NCBI RefSeq assembly: GCF_003351225.1
Contig: NZ_QQSY01000002.1
Coordinates: 1-64,000 of the forward strand
Source: Dyella solisilvae
GTDB taxonomy: Bacteria; Pseudomonadota; Gammaproteobacteria; Xanthomonadales; Rhodanobacteraceae
Length of the DNA stretch: 64,000 nt
Reading direction: 5' to 3'
In this document: piece by piece, positions 26,117 to 38,240 of the stretch
Position numbering within the stretch: position 1 is the first letter of the stretch
How the letters are laid out: the number at the start of each line of letters is the position of its first letter
The notes under the pieces: model-generated
Database searches by the model: none
Seen by the model: the letters and a program-made list of their open reading frames with translations, nothing else
What the model was told of the DNA's origin: nothing
Made by a program: the position numbers and the translations under genes

Positions 26117-26680
26117 ATGGGTAATCGCCTCTCGAAGATCTACACGCGCACCGGCGACGACGGCAGCACCGGACTGGGTGACGGTTCGCGCGTCGCCAAG
26201 GATTCGCTGCGCGTCGGCGCCTACGGCACCGTCGACGAACTCAACAGCACCATCGGCATGGTGCTGGCCTCCGACGGCGTGAGCGACGAGGTGCGCGAGG
26301 CGCTGACCCAGGTGCAGCACGACCTGTTCGACCTGGGTGGCGAGCTGTGCATCCCGGGCATGGCCATGGTCCATGATCAGGACATCGAGTGGCTGGAACA
26401 GGTGCTCGATGGCTTCAACGATCCGCTGCCGCCGCTGAAGGACTTCATCCTGCCCGGCGGTGGTATGGCCGCCTCGTGCTGCCACCTGGCCCGCACGGTG
26501 TGCCGACGCGCCGAGCGCGAAGTCATCGCGCTGGGTCGCGTGGAGGACGTGCGCCCGCAGGCGCAGCGTTACCTCAACCGTCTGTCCGACCTGTTGTTCG
26601 TGGTTTGCCGCGTGCTGGCCCGCGCCAGCGGCCATGGCGAAGTGCTGTGGCAGCACGAGCGCCGCCGCAAGTCGAGCTGA
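26117..26680 (+). CDS. Cob(I)alamin adenosyltransferase, PduO type
   Basis: A 187-aa PduO-type adenosyltransferase, with the N-terminal ATP-binding KIYTRTGDDGSTGLGDGSRVAKDSLRVGAYGTVDELN and the later LPGGGMAASCCHLARTVCRRAER (family site with conserved Arg). It transfers the adenosyl group of ATP to reduced cobalamin, making coenzyme B12. It follows the BtuM-like gene by five bases and precedes the histone-deacetylase-family gene by eight, so all three probably share a transcript. Confidence 0.9.
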   Translation: MGNRLSKIYTRTGDDGSTGLGDGSRVAKDSLRVGAYGTVDELNSTIGMVLASDGVSDEVREALTQVQHDLFDLGGELCIPGMAMVHDQDIEWLEQVLDGFNDPLPPLKDFILPGGGMAASCCHLARTVCRRAEREVIALGRVEDVRPQAQRYLNRLSDLLFVVCRVLARASGHGEVLWQHERRRKSS

Positions 26681-26688
26681 GTCACCCG

Positions 26689-27606
26689 ATGCTGCGGCTT
26701 TACACCCACGCCAGCTGCCTGCAGCACGACCCCGGCCCGGACCAACCCGAATCGCCGGCGCGCCTGCGCGCCGTGCTGCAGGCGCTCGATCACGACCGCT
26801 TCGCCGCGCTTGATCGCATCGAAGCGCCGCGCGCCACGCGCGAGCAGCTGTTGCGCGTGCACACGCCCGAGCACGTCGACCGCATTCTGGCTGCCACGCC
26901 GGAGAACGGCACGGTGCGGCTGGACGAAGACACCCTGATGTCGCCCGGCTCGGCCGAGGCTGCCTTGCACGCGGCCGGAGCGGCGGTCGCCGCCGTCGAC
27001 GCCGTGCTGGCCGCCGGCGGCCAGGCCTTCTGTGCGGTACGTCCGCCCGGGCACCACGCCACACCCGATCGCGCGATGGGTTTCTGCCTGTTCAACAACG
27101 TGGCCGTGGCGGCCGCTCATGCCATCGCCGTACATGGACTCAAGCGCGTGGCCATCGCCGACTTCGACGTGCACCACGGCAACGGCACCCAGGACATCTT
27201 CGACAAAGAGTCTCGTGTGCTGTTCATATCCAGCCACCAGATGCCGCTGTATCCGGACAGCGGCCGCGAAGACGAACGTGGCGTGGGCAACATCGTCAAC
27301 GCCCCGCTATCGCCGGGCGACGGCTCCTACGAATTTCGCGAGCTGTGGGAAGGCGCCCTGCTGCCGCGCATCCATGCCTTCCGACCGCAGCTGCTGCTGG
27401 TGTCCGCTGGCTTCGACGCCCACCGCAACGACCCACTAGCGGACTTGCGCCTCGGCAGCGAGGACTACGCCTGGATCACCGGACGCCTGCGCGACGTCGC
27501 CGACGCCCACGCCGAGGGTCGCCTGGTTTCGAGCCTGGAAGGCGGCTACAACCTGCTCGCCCTGGCCACGAGCGTGGCGGCGCACGTTACGGCGTTGATG
27601 GAATAA
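26689..27606 (+). CDS. Histone deacetylase family protein
   Basis: A 305-aa arginase/deacetylase-fold amidohydrolase. Visible are the RPPGHHAT active-site His pair, the zinc ligands in DFDVHHGNGTQDIF and SAGFDAH, and the closing LEGGYNL. Bacterial members act on acetylpolyamines or other acetylated small molecules, sometimes lysines; the substrate cannot be inferred here. Start 26689 gives the usual family N-terminus (LYTHASCLQHDPG..HPE-like). Last gene of the cobalamin transcript. Confidence 0.87.
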   Translation: MLRLYTHASCLQHDPGPDQPESPARLRAVLQALDHDRFAALDRIEAPRATREQLLRVHTPEHVDRILAATPENGTVRLDEDTLMSPGSAEAALHAAGAAVAAVDAVLAAGGQAFCAVRPPGHHATPDRAMGFCLFNNVAVAAAHAIAVHGLKRVAIADFDVHHGNGTQDIFDKESRVLFISSHQMPLYPDSGREDERGVGNIVNAPLSPGDGSYEFRELWEGALLPRIHAFRPQLLLVSAGFDAHRNDPLADLRLGSEDYAWITGRLRDVADAHAEGRLVSSLEGGYNLLALATSVAAHVTALME

Positions 27607-27614
27607 GCCCCGCC

Positions 27615-28013
27615 TTAGCCGGGGATGAAGTCCAGCGCCACCGAGTTGATGCAGTAGCGCAGGCCGGTCGGCTTGGGACCATCGGGAAAGACATGCCCCA
27701 AGTGCGAGGCGCACGTCGCGCAACGCACCTCGGTGCGGCGCATGCCATGGCTCTCGTCCTGCTGCAGGCTGATCGCGGCACGCGCCAGCGGCTGGAAGAA
27801 GCTTGGCCAGCCGGAGCCTGAGTCGTACTTGGCCTCGGAAGCGAACAGCCGGGCGCGGCAGGCGACGCACACGTAGGTACCTGCGGCCTTGTGGCGATAC
27901 CACTTGCCACTGAACGGCGGCTCGGTCGCCGAGCAACGGCATACCGCATATTGTTCCGGCGTCAGCGCCGATCGCCACTGCTCGTCGGTCCTGCCGGGTT
28001 TCTGCTCGTTCAC
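27615..28013 (-). CDS. msrB: Peptide methionine (R)-S-oxide reductase MsrB
   Basis: A 132-aa repair enzyme. Two CxxC pairs (CVAC and CATC) bind structural zinc; the catalytic cysteine is in RYCINSVALDF, and YDSGSGWPSFFQP forms the substrate pocket. It reduces methionine R-sulfoxide in oxidised proteins. Convergent with the deacetylase-family gene, with only eight bases between stops; a short CCCCG/CGGGG hairpin spans the junction. Confidence 0.95.
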   Translation of the reverse strand: MNEQKPGRTDEQWRSALTPEQYAVCRCSATEPPFSGKWYRHKAAGTYVCVACRARLFASEAKYDSGSGWPSFFQPLARAAISLQQDESHGMRRTEVRCATCASHLGHVFPDGPKPTGLRYCINSVALDFIPG

Positions 28014-28105
28014 GCCGAATTCTCCTCGTCGATGGCTCCATCCAACTGCCGTCCATAGGGGCTTTCTGTTAGTTTTACGAGCCTCCCAGCCGACAGACTG
28101 CCATC

Positions 28106-30604
28106 GTGACGCCCAAGCTGACTTCGCGCCACCTGCCCCCGCGCCGCCTGTTGGCGGTCGCTGCCGCGCTAGCCCTGTTCGGCGGGCCGGTGGAAGCTCA
28201 GTCTGCCCCCGACCAGTCCGCGCCGGCGGCTCCGACCCAGGCGCAGGAGCCGGCCCCCGCGACCGTGCCGGCCACGCCGGCGCGGCGGACGCCGGAGATG
28301 TCCACCTGCCCGCTTGGCACGTTCCGTTGCAACCCTCGGCCGGTCAACTACAACCTGTGCCGTCCCAACGACATGCTGGGGTTCTACGACCCCACGCTGA
28401 GCAAGGACAGCTCGGTTCGCGACACTTCCAACACCTACGTCACCGCCGAGCGCGTGGACGGCGCCAACCAGACGGTGTACCACCTGGAAGGCCAGGTGAA
28501 GGTTGAGCGTGCCGACCAGCGCCTGCAGGCGGACGTCGCTGATTACAACGACGACACCACCGACTATGACGCACGCGGCAACGTGCGCTACCAGGAGGTA
28601 GGGCAGCTGGTGTCCGCCGACCACATGCGCGGCAACCAGGATGCCAGCACCGCCACCGCCGACAATGTCGCCTACCAGATGCTGACCAATCGCGGCAGCG
28701 GCGTGGCGGTCCAGGGCCAGATGCTGGACGACCAGCGCAGCCGCTACATCCAGGCGACCTACTCCACCTGCGACATCGACGATCGGACGTGGGAGATCCG
28801 TGCGAAAGACATCCGCATGGACAAGGAAACCGGTGAAGGCACCGCGCACGACGCCACCATGTACCTGCACGGCGTGCCGTTCTTCTGGCTGCCGACCTTC
28901 ACGTTCCCGATCAACGACGAGCGCAAGACCGGCTTCCTCACGCCCTCGATCGGCAACTCCAGCCGCTCGGGCTTCATGCTCAGCGCGCCGTACTACCTCA
29001 ACCTGGCGCCGAACTACGACGCCACGCTGGACCCGCGCATCTACACCGACCGCGGCTTCATGCTCGCCAGCGAGTTCCGCTATGTGGTGCCGGGCAGTAC
29101 CGGTCAGGTGAATCTGGAGTTCCTGCCCAATGATCAGGGCTCCAACGACCCGGACAGCCTGATCAATACCAAGAATACCGATCGCTGGCTGCTCAAGTTG
29201 AACGACCTGACCCACCTCTACGGGCCGTTCAATTTCTCCACCAGCATCAACCTGGCGTCCGACCGCAACTACATGCGCGACTTCGGCAACGACCTGTTCA
29301 CCGCCACCATCGGTCAGCTGCCCTCGAATGCTTACGTCGGAGGCGGCGGCATGTGGGGCAAGGCGTTCTGGAATGCCTCGATTGGCGCGGACTACTACCA
29401 GAACGTCGACTACTCGTTGCCGGACACCTCGGTGCAGTACAAGCGTTGGCCGCGCGGCACCTTCAACGTGGACTGGCCGATCAACACCTGGCTGGAGGTC
29501 GGCGCCAACAACGAAGCGGTCGCTTTCCGCCGGCCCGACTCGGTCGAGGGCAACCGCCTGGACCTGTATCCCTATGTCTCGGCGAACTTCCAGGGCGCGG
29601 CGTGGTTCGTGCGCCCGAAGGTCGCCTATCGCTACACCGGCTACGACCTGACCGGCAACTATCAGCAATACGGCTTCTACAGCCTCCTGAATCCGGGCCA
29701 GACCTCGCCCTTCACCACCAACTCGCCCAGCCGTTCGCTGCCCGTGGTCGACCTGGACACCGGCCTGATCTTCGACCGCAGCACCTCGCTGTTCGGCACC
29801 GCCTACACGCAGACGCTGGAGCCGCGGCTGTACTACCTGTACGTGCCGTACCGGAACCAGGACAACATCCCGCTGTTCGACACCAACCTGATGTCGTTCG
29901 ACACCTGGCAGCTGTTCACCACCAACACCTATTCGGGCGCCGACCGCCAGATCAACGCGAACAACTTGAGCGCGATGCTGACCAGCCGGCTGCTCGACGA
30001 CAACGGCGTGGAACGGCTGTCCGCCAGCTTCGGCCAGATTCGCTACTTCACCCAGCAGCGGGTGCAGGTCCCCAACGGCAACACCACGATCCCGACGGCG
30101 ACCAACTGGTCCGGATCGGACTATGCGATCGACCTGACCACCCAGCTGAACGACGACTGGCGCCTGACGTCGCAATACCAGTGGAATCCCAACACCCGCA
30201 TGACCGACCTGGGCGCCATCGGCATCCAGCACCGCCTGTCGGACTACGGCATCGTCAACTTCTCCTACCGCTTTCGCCGTACGCCGGGCACGAACCAGCC
30301 GCTGCTGGAACAATATGACGCTTCCGCGGTCTACTCGCTCACTGACCGCTGGCGTCTGATCGGACGCTGGACCTATTCGACGCTGACCGATCAGACGATC
30401 GAAGCTGACGCCGGTGTCCAGTACGACAGCTGCTGTGTGGCTTTGCGCCTGATCGCACGGCACTACGTCAATACCTACAACGTCACCACCGCCGTGGGCT
30501 CGGCCAACACCGCCGTGATGCTGGAAGTCGAGTTCAAGGGCATGGGCAACTTCAGCGGTCAGTCCGAAAACGTCCTGCGCAGTGGTATTCTTGGTTATCA
30601 ATAA
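28106..30604 (+). CDS. lptD: LPS-assembly outer-membrane protein LptD
   Basis: An 832-aa outer-membrane protein with a signal peptide (LLAVAAALALFGGPVEAQ), an N-terminal OstA/LptA-like domain (about 95-260) and a long barrel. The cysteines expected for disulfide switching are present: MSTCPLGTFRC and NLC early, and the adjacent CC in YDSCCVALRLI near residue 775. With LptE it inserts LPS in the outer leaflet. The start is GTG at 28106. First gene of lptD-surA-pdxA-rsmA-apaG-apaH. Confidence 0.95.
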   Translation: MTPKLTSRHLPPRRLLAVAAALALFGGPVEAQSAPDQSAPAAPTQAQEPAPATVPATPARRTPEMSTCPLGTFRCNPRPVNYNLCRPNDMLGFYDPTLSKDSSVRDTSNTYVTAERVDGANQTVYHLEGQVKVERADQRLQADVADYNDDTTDYDARGNVRYQEVGQLVSADHMRGNQDASTATADNVAYQMLTNRGSGVAVQGQMLDDQRSRYIQATYSTCDIDDRTWEIRAKDIRMDKETGEGTAHDATMYLHGVPFFWLPTFTFPINDERKTGFLTPSIGNSSRSGFMLSAPYYLNLAPNYDATLDPRIYTDRGFMLASEFRYVVPGSTGQVNLEFLPNDQGSNDPDSLINTKNTDRWLLKLNDLTHLYGPFNFSTSINLASDRNYMRDFGNDLFTATIGQLPSNAYVGGGGMWGKAFWNASIGADYYQNVDYSLPDTSVQYKRWPRGTFNVDWPINTWLEVGANNEAVAFRRPDSVEGNRLDLYPYVSANFQGAAWFVRPKVAYRYTGYDLTGNYQQYGFYSLLNPGQTSPFTTNSPSRSLPVVDLDTGLIFDRSTSLFGTAYTQTLEPRLYYLYVPYRNQDNIPLFDTNLMSFDTWQLFTTNTYSGADRQINANNLSAMLTSRLLDDNGVERLSASFGQIRYFTQQRVQVPNGNTTIPTATNWSGSDYAIDLTTQLNDDWRLTSQYQWNPNTRMTDLGAIGIQHRLSDYGIVNFSYRFRRTPGTNQPLLEQYDASAVYSLTDRWRLIGRWTYSTLTDQTIEADAGVQYDSCCVALRLIARHYVNTYNVTTAVGSANTAVMLEVEFKGMGNFSGQSENVLRSGILGYQ

Positions 30605-30643
30605 CTTCCCTGTCGCCTCCGGCGATTGAAGGCCCCCCGACTG

Positions 30644-31990
30644 ATGAAGCAGCCCTTCGCGTTTTTCCTGCTCGCGATCGCCACCGCGACCGCCCTGCCC
30701 ACCCATGCCCAGCTGTTGCCGCAGGCGGCTTCCGGCAAGCAGCCGCTCGACCGTATCGTGGCGGTGGTGGACGAGGGCGTGATCCTGCAGAGCGACCTGG
30801 ATGAGGCTGTACGTTCCGTGCAGCAGCAGTACGCCAGCAACCCCGGCCAGCTGCCCCCGATCGACGTGCTGCGCCGCCAGGTGCTGGACCGCCTGATCCT
30901 GATGCGCCTGCAGGTGCAGCGCGCCGAGGACCAGGGCGTCCGCGTGTCCGACGCCGACGTGGACCAGGCCGTGGCCGCCGTGGCCCAGCAGAACCACATG
31001 ACCCCGGAGCAGCTCCGCGCCGCCGTGGAACAGAGCGGTGGCAGCTTCGCCGCGTTCCGCAAGCAGTTGTCCGAGCAGTTGACCGTGCAGCGCCTGCATG
31101 ACAGCGTGATCCGCGACCAGGTGACCATCACCGACAGCGAAATCAACAACATGCTGGCCAGCCCGAGCTACAAGGCGGGCGAGGTCCACCTGGCCCACAT
31201 CCAGATCAGCGTGCCGGCCGGCGGCAGCGCCGCCGACATCAAGGCGGCCCAGGACAAGGCCGCCCAGACCATGGACGCCATCAAGGGCGGCATGGACTTC
31301 CACGCCGCGGCGATCCGCTTCTCCGACGCCCAGGACGCCCTGGAGGGCGGTGACCTGGGCTGGCGCCGCATGGACGAAATCCCGCCGGCGTTCGCCGAGG
31401 CGGTCTCGAACATGAAGCCCGGTGACATCACCCCGGCCATGCGCGGCCCGACCGGCTTCCACATCCTCAAGCTGGTCGAGCAGCGCGCCCCGAGCCGCCA
31501 GGTGGTGCAGGAATTCCACGCCCGCCAGATCCTGATCCGCCCGAGCGAGCTGGTGACCCCGGAGCAGGCCCACCAGAAGGCCGAGGACCTGTACAACCGC
31601 ATCGTCAGCAAGCATGAGGACTTCGCCAAGCTGGCCAAGGAGTACTCCAAGGACGACACCACCGCCAACAACGGCGGCGACATGGGCTGGTTCATGCAGG
31701 GTGACTGGGGTTCGATCATCGGCCAGAAGGTGGCCGATCTGAAGGACGACCAGGTCGCCCCGCCGTTCCAGAGCGAGGCCGGCTGGCACATCCTGGAGCG
31801 CCTGGGCAGCCGCCAGAGCGACCGCACCGACGAGATGTCCCGCAACCAGGCCCGTCAGGCGATCGGCAACCGCAAGGCCGAGCAGGCCTACGATGACTAC
31901 CTGCGCGAGATGCGCTCCAGCGCCTACGTCAACATCCTTGTCCCCGAGCTGCGTGAGCCCAACCAGCAGCAGGGCGCCAAGTCCTCCTGA
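30644..31990 (+). CDS. surA: Periplasmic chaperone/peptidyl-prolyl isomerase SurA
   Basis: A 448-aa exported protein: signal peptide FAFFLLAIATATALPTHA, SurA N-terminal domain (LDRIVAVVDEGVILQSDLDEAV), and two parvulin domains (around 185-285 and 290-395, each with FAxxAxxxSxD and GDxGW(R/F)). It escorts outer-membrane proteins, including LptD encoded just upstream. The ATG at 30644 is preferred to an in-frame TTG 18 bases earlier because it opens directly into the signal peptide. Confidence 0.95.
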   Translation: MKQPFAFFLLAIATATALPTHAQLLPQAASGKQPLDRIVAVVDEGVILQSDLDEAVRSVQQQYASNPGQLPPIDVLRRQVLDRLILMRLQVQRAEDQGVRVSDADVDQAVAAVAQQNHMTPEQLRAAVEQSGGSFAAFRKQLSEQLTVQRLHDSVIRDQVTITDSEINNMLASPSYKAGEVHLAHIQISVPAGGSAADIKAAQDKAAQTMDAIKGGMDFHAAAIRFSDAQDALEGGDLGWRRMDEIPPAFAEAVSNMKPGDITPAMRGPTGFHILKLVEQRAPSRQVVQEFHARQILIRPSELVTPEQAHQKAEDLYNRIVSKHEDFAKLAKEYSKDDTTANNGGDMGWFMQGDWGSIIGQKVADLKDDQVAPPFQSEAGWHILERLGSRQSDRTDEMSRNQARQAIGNRKAEQAYDDYLREMRSSAYVNILVPELREPNQQQGAKSS

Positions 31991-31996
31991 GGCCGC

Positions 31997-33007
31997 GTGA
32001 ACGCTCACGCCCTGCCCCCGCTGGCTGTCACCGCAGGTGAGCCGGCGGGGATCGGCCCCGAACTCCTGATCCGATTGGCCGCCACTCCGCTGGCGGCCAA
32101 TTTCATTGCGCTCACCGACCGCAGCCTGCTGGAGCGCGCCGCGGCTCGCTGCAACCTGGCCGTGGAGCTGATCGACGACGATGGCGCGCCAGTGTTCGAG
32201 CGCCGCCCGGGTCAGCTCCGGGTTCGCCACATTCCGTTGGCCGTCCCGGAAGTGCCCGGCCAGCCGGATCCGGCGAATGCCCGGCACGTGCTGGCCACCC
32301 TTGCCGAGGCTGCCGATGGTTGCCAGGCGGGACGCTACGCCGCCGTGGTCACCGCGCCGCTGCAGAAGTCCTCAATCAACGAAGCGGGCATCCGCTTCAG
32401 TGGTCACACGGAGTTCTTCGCCGAACGCGCCGGCGCCGAGGTGGTGATGATGCTGGCTAGCCCGGAGCTGCGCGTGGCGCTGGCCACCACCCATCTGCCA
32501 CTGTCGGCGGTGCCCGCGGCCATAACCCGCGACGGGCTGGGGCGCGTGCTGCGCATTGTCCACCGCGAGCTACAGGCCAAGTTCGGCCTGGCCGATCCGC
32601 GCATCGCGGTGCTGGGCCTCAATCCGCACGCTGGCGAAGGCGGCCATCTCGGCCGTGAAGAGATCGACACGGTGATCCCGCTGCTCGACAGCCTGCGCGC
32701 CGAAGGCCTGCACCTGCTCGGCCCGTTGCCCGCCGATACGGCCTTCGTGCCCAACCAGCGCGAGCGCTACGACGCCGTGCTGGCGATGTACCACGACCAA
32801 GCCCTGCCCGTGCTCAAGAGCGAAGCGTTCGACCGCACGGTCAACCTCACCCTGGGGCTGCCCTTCATCCGCACCTCGGTCGACCACGGCACCGCCCTGG
32901 ATCTGGCCGGCACCGGCCGCGGCGACCCGTCCAGCCTGATCGCCGCCGCACGCATGGCGCTGACGCTGGCCGAACGACGCCGCGCGGCAGCCCTTGGCGC
33001 CGCCTGA
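31997..33007 (+). CDS. pdxA: 4-hydroxythreonine-4-phosphate dehydrogenase PdxA
   Basis: A 336-aa enzyme of pyridoxal phosphate synthesis. Family landmarks are TAGEPAGIGPELLIRLA at the N-terminus, the metal-binding histidine in FSGHTEFFAE, MYHDQALPVLK and the C-terminal FIRTSVDHGTALDLAGTG. It starts at GTG six bases after the surA stop. Confidence 0.94.
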   Translation: MNAHALPPLAVTAGEPAGIGPELLIRLAATPLAANFIALTDRSLLERAAARCNLAVELIDDDGAPVFERRPGQLRVRHIPLAVPEVPGQPDPANARHVLATLAEAADGCQAGRYAAVVTAPLQKSSINEAGIRFSGHTEFFAERAGAEVVMMLASPELRVALATTHLPLSAVPAAITRDGLGRVLRIVHRELQAKFGLADPRIAVLGLNPHAGEGGHLGREEIDTVIPLLDSLRAEGLHLLGPLPADTAFVPNQRERYDAVLAMYHDQALPVLKSEAFDRTVNLTLGLPFIRTSVDHGTALDLAGTGRGDPSSLIAAARMALTLAERRRAAALGAA

Positions 33008-33046
33008 TCGCTTCGCCCTCTCATACCCTTGCAGCATGCCCTCACC

Positions 33047-33832
33047 ATGAACGCCCGCCCCAAGAAAAGCTTCGGCCAGCACTTCCTGCACGAGAAGCGC
33101 TACATCGAGCGCATCGTCAGCGCGATCTCGCCGCGCGCGGACGACTTCGTGGTGGAGATCGGCCCCGGCGAAGGCGCGCTGACGCTGCCGCTGCTCGCCG
33201 CCGCGGGCAAACTCACCGCGATCGAACTCGACACCGACCTGATCCCGGACCTGAAGGCGCGCGCCGCCAGCGTGGGCGAACTGAGTGTCATCCATTCGGA
33301 CGTGCTCAAGGTCGACTTCACCGCGCTCGCCCATCGCCACGGCGTGGAGCGCCTGCGCATCGCGGGCAACCTGCCCTACTACATCTCCAGCCCGATCCTG
33401 TTCCACTGCGTCGAGCATGCGCACGCCATCCAGGACATGCACTTCATGCTGCAGAAGGAAGTCGTGGACCGCATGGCCGCCGAACCCGGCAGCAAGGTCT
33501 ACGGCCGGCTTTCGGTGATGCTGCAACTGGTGTGCCGCGTCGAACCGCTGTTCGTGGTGCCGCCGGGCGCGTTCCGTCCGCCGCCGAAGGTCGATTCGGC
33601 CGTGGTGCGGATGACGCCGCTGGGAGCGGATCAACTGCCCGATGCCGACCCTGCGCGCATCCACACGATCGTGAAGGCCGCCTTCGCGCAACGACGCAAG
33701 ACGCTGGGCAATGCGCTGAAGAATGTCATGGATGCGCAGGCCATCATGGCGGCCGACGTGGATCCCAAGGCTCGCGCCGAAACCCTCTCGCCGCAGGACT
33801 ACGTGCGCCTCGCACGCGTCGCCGCGGAATGA
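33047..33832 (+). CDS. rsmA: 16S rRNA dimethyladenosine transferase RsmA (KsgA)
   Basis: A 261-aa methyltransferase opening with ARPKKSFGQHFLHEK. The SAM site EIGPGEGALT and catalytic NLPYYISSPI are clear. It dimethylates two adjacent adenines near the 3' end of 16S rRNA late in 30S assembly. The ATG at 33047 is the usual family start. Confidence 0.96.
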   Translation: MNARPKKSFGQHFLHEKRYIERIVSAISPRADDFVVEIGPGEGALTLPLLAAAGKLTAIELDTDLIPDLKARAASVGELSVIHSDVLKVDFTALAHRHGVERLRIAGNLPYYISSPILFHCVEHAHAIQDMHFMLQKEVVDRMAAEPGSKVYGRLSVMLQLVCRVEPLFVVPPGAFRPPPKVDSAVVRMTPLGADQLPDADPARIHTIVKAAFAQRRKTLGNALKNVMDAQAIMAADVDPKARAETLSPQDYVRLARVAAE

Positions 33833-33922
33833 TCGTGCAGGGCCCGCCACGTGGCTGGCCACGATTCAGCCCATCGCCCGCAAGCTTGCCCCATGCGGCG
33901 CGACAACCCGTACAATCGCGGC

Positions 33923-34306
33923 ATGAATGAAAGATCTTCCTACACGATCGACGTGCAGGTCGTTCCCCGCTTTGTCCCCGACCAATCCCGTCCCGGCGAC
34001 AACCGCTACGTTTTCGCCTACACGATCACCCTGCATAACGCGGGCGATGTTCCCGCGCGCCTGTTGACCCGGCACTGGATCATCACCGACGGCAACGGCA
34101 AGGTCGAAGAGGTCGAAGGTGAGGGCGTGGTCGGCGAGCAGCCGTGGATCCGCCCGGGCGACGAATACGAGTACACCTCCGGCGCCGTGCTGGAGACCAG
34201 TGTGGGCGTGATGCAGGGCAGCTACCAGATGCTGGCCGACGACGGCACGCATTTCGAGGCGCCGATCCCGCCGTTCACCCTCTCCATCCCGCGTACCCTG
34301 CACTGA
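33923..34306 (+). CDS. apaG: ApaG protein
   Basis: A 127-aa FN3-like beta protein. The family blocks [24 protein letters not shown] and [33 protein letters not shown] are present. Function in bacteria is unclear beyond its conserved pairing with apaH. Its TGA stop shares one base with the apaH ATG (TGATG). Confidence 0.95.
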   Translation: MNERSSYTIDVQVVPRFVPDQSRPGDNRYVFAYTITLHNAGDVPARLLTRHWIITDGNGKVEEVEGEGVVGEQPWIRPGDEYEYTSGAVLETSVGVMQGSYQMLADDGTHFEAPIPPFTLSIPRTLH

Positions 34307-35157
34307 TGGCTACGTACGCAATCGGCGATGTGCAGGGATGCTATCCCGAACTCCAGCGCCTGCTCGACAAGCTCCGCTTCGATCCCTCCAGTGACCGCCT
34401 GTGGTTTTGCGGCGACCTGGTGAATCGCGGCGGCCAGTCGCTGGATACGCTGCGGCTGATCCACGGGCTGCGCGAGCAATCCATCGTCACGCTGGGCAAC
34501 CATGACCTGAGCCTGCTGGCGATCGCCCAGCGGCGCCCCGAGGCGCAGTCCAAGGTGAACCCGGAACTGCGCGAAGTGCTGTTCGCCGATGACGCGCCAA
34601 TACTGATGGAGTGGCTTCGCTCTCAGAAGCTGCTGCACCTCGACGAACAGCTCAACTGGACCATGGTGCATGCCGGCCTCGCGCCCTCGTGGACACTGCG
34701 CCAGGCGCAGCGCGCCGCGCAGGAGATCGAACGTGAGCTCGGCAGCCCGCGCCACCCGCGCCTGCTGAAGAACCTGTTCGGCAATCGCCCTGCGGCCTGG
34801 ACCAGCCGCCTGCAAGGTATCGAGCGCATGCGCGCATCGATCAATACGCTCACCCGCATGCGCTACTGCGACGTGCAGGGCCGCATCGACTTCGAAAGCA
34901 AGGGTATCCCCGGCACGCAAAAGCCTGGCATGTATCCGTGGTTCGAAGTGCCTGGCATGCGCCGGCGCGAAACCCGCATCGTCTGCGGCCACTGGTCGGC
35001 GCTGGGCCGCATGTCCGGCATGGGCATCTACGCCATCGACACCGGCTGCGTCTGGGGTGGCCAGCTCACCGCCATGCGGCTGGACAGCGAAGAGCCGCAG
35101 TACATCTCCGTTGATGCCGAGCCGACGCGCAAGCGCGTGCCGGGTGGCGGCGACTGA
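34306..35157 (+). CDS. apaH: Bis(5'-nucleosyl)-tetraphosphatase (symmetrical) ApaH
   Basis: A 283-aa metallophosphatase with GDVQGCYPEL, FCGDLVNRG and GNHD, the calcineurin-type metal-binding set, then the C-terminal HWSALG. It cleaves Ap4A and related alarmones, and in enterics acts as an RNA decapping enzyme. Last gene of its operon, followed by the palindromic terminator at 35231-35260. Confidence 0.95.
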   Translation: MATYAIGDVQGCYPELQRLLDKLRFDPSSDRLWFCGDLVNRGGQSLDTLRLIHGLREQSIVTLGNHDLSLLAIAQRRPEAQSKVNPELREVLFADDAPILMEWLRSQKLLHLDEQLNWTMVHAGLAPSWTLRQAQRAAQEIERELGSPRHPRLLKNLFGNRPAAWTSRLQGIERMRASINTLTRMRYCDVQGRIDFESKGIPGTQKPGMYPWFEVPGMRRRETRIVCGHWSALGRMSGMGIYAIDTGCVWGGQLTAMRLDSEEPQYISVDAEPTRKRVPGGGD

Positions 35158-35230
35158 GGCGCGACCTCGACGACCGCTGCAAAGTCGGTCGAGCACAGGG
35201 TGCGCCCCTGCAGCAGGAAACCCAGGCAAA

Positions 35231-35260
35231 AAGAAACCCCGCCGCGGCGGGGTTTCTTTT
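35231..35260. terminator. Bidirectional terminator between apaH and secA
   Basis: A 28-bp perfect palindrome (AAGAAACCCCGCCG and its complement, 35231-35258) with an A-rich 5' side and T-rich 3' side on both strands. It ends the apaH operon on the plus strand and secA (stop at 35263) on the minus strand. Confidence 0.92.
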
Positions 35261-35262
35261 GA

Positions 35263-37995
<2,733 letters not shown>

Positions 37996-38027
37996 CGATC
38001 TTCCGGATCAGGATTCATGAGCCGCCC

Positions 38028-38044
38028 GCCCGGCAAATCCGGGC
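38028..38044. repeat. GC hairpin upstream of secA
   Basis: GCCCGG-CAAAT-CCGGGC, 33 bases upstream of the secA start, continuing GGGCAGGACGAAA as in the hairpin after kdpE. It could be a REP-like repeat or a secA leader structure. The remainder of 37996-38240 shows no gene. Confidence 0.4.
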
Positions 38045-38240
38045 AGGACGAAAGGATTGATGATACTAGGGTCGGCGAGCTATCCCAAACGCCGCACCGC
38101 CGCAGGCGCTGGTCCGCAACATGCCGCGTCGCACCGCCGTACGGGCCGGCGCTGCAGACTCCCCGATCATCGTCCCAGCCAAGGAGTGGCGGCGCGCGGA
38201 AAGCCTTTCAAGGGCGGCCGAGGCCGCCCGCGCGAACCGC

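Noticed and set aside
28169-32287. 1,372-codon open frame antisense to lptD-surA-pdxA
   Set aside because: It lies opposite three well-recognised genes; its His/Val/Ala/Gln-rich product is the usual antisense artefact of GC-rich codon bias.
37996-38240. secM-like arrest gene upstream of secA
   Set aside because: The spacer has a GC hairpin but no short exported reading frame ending in a recognisable arrest sequence.
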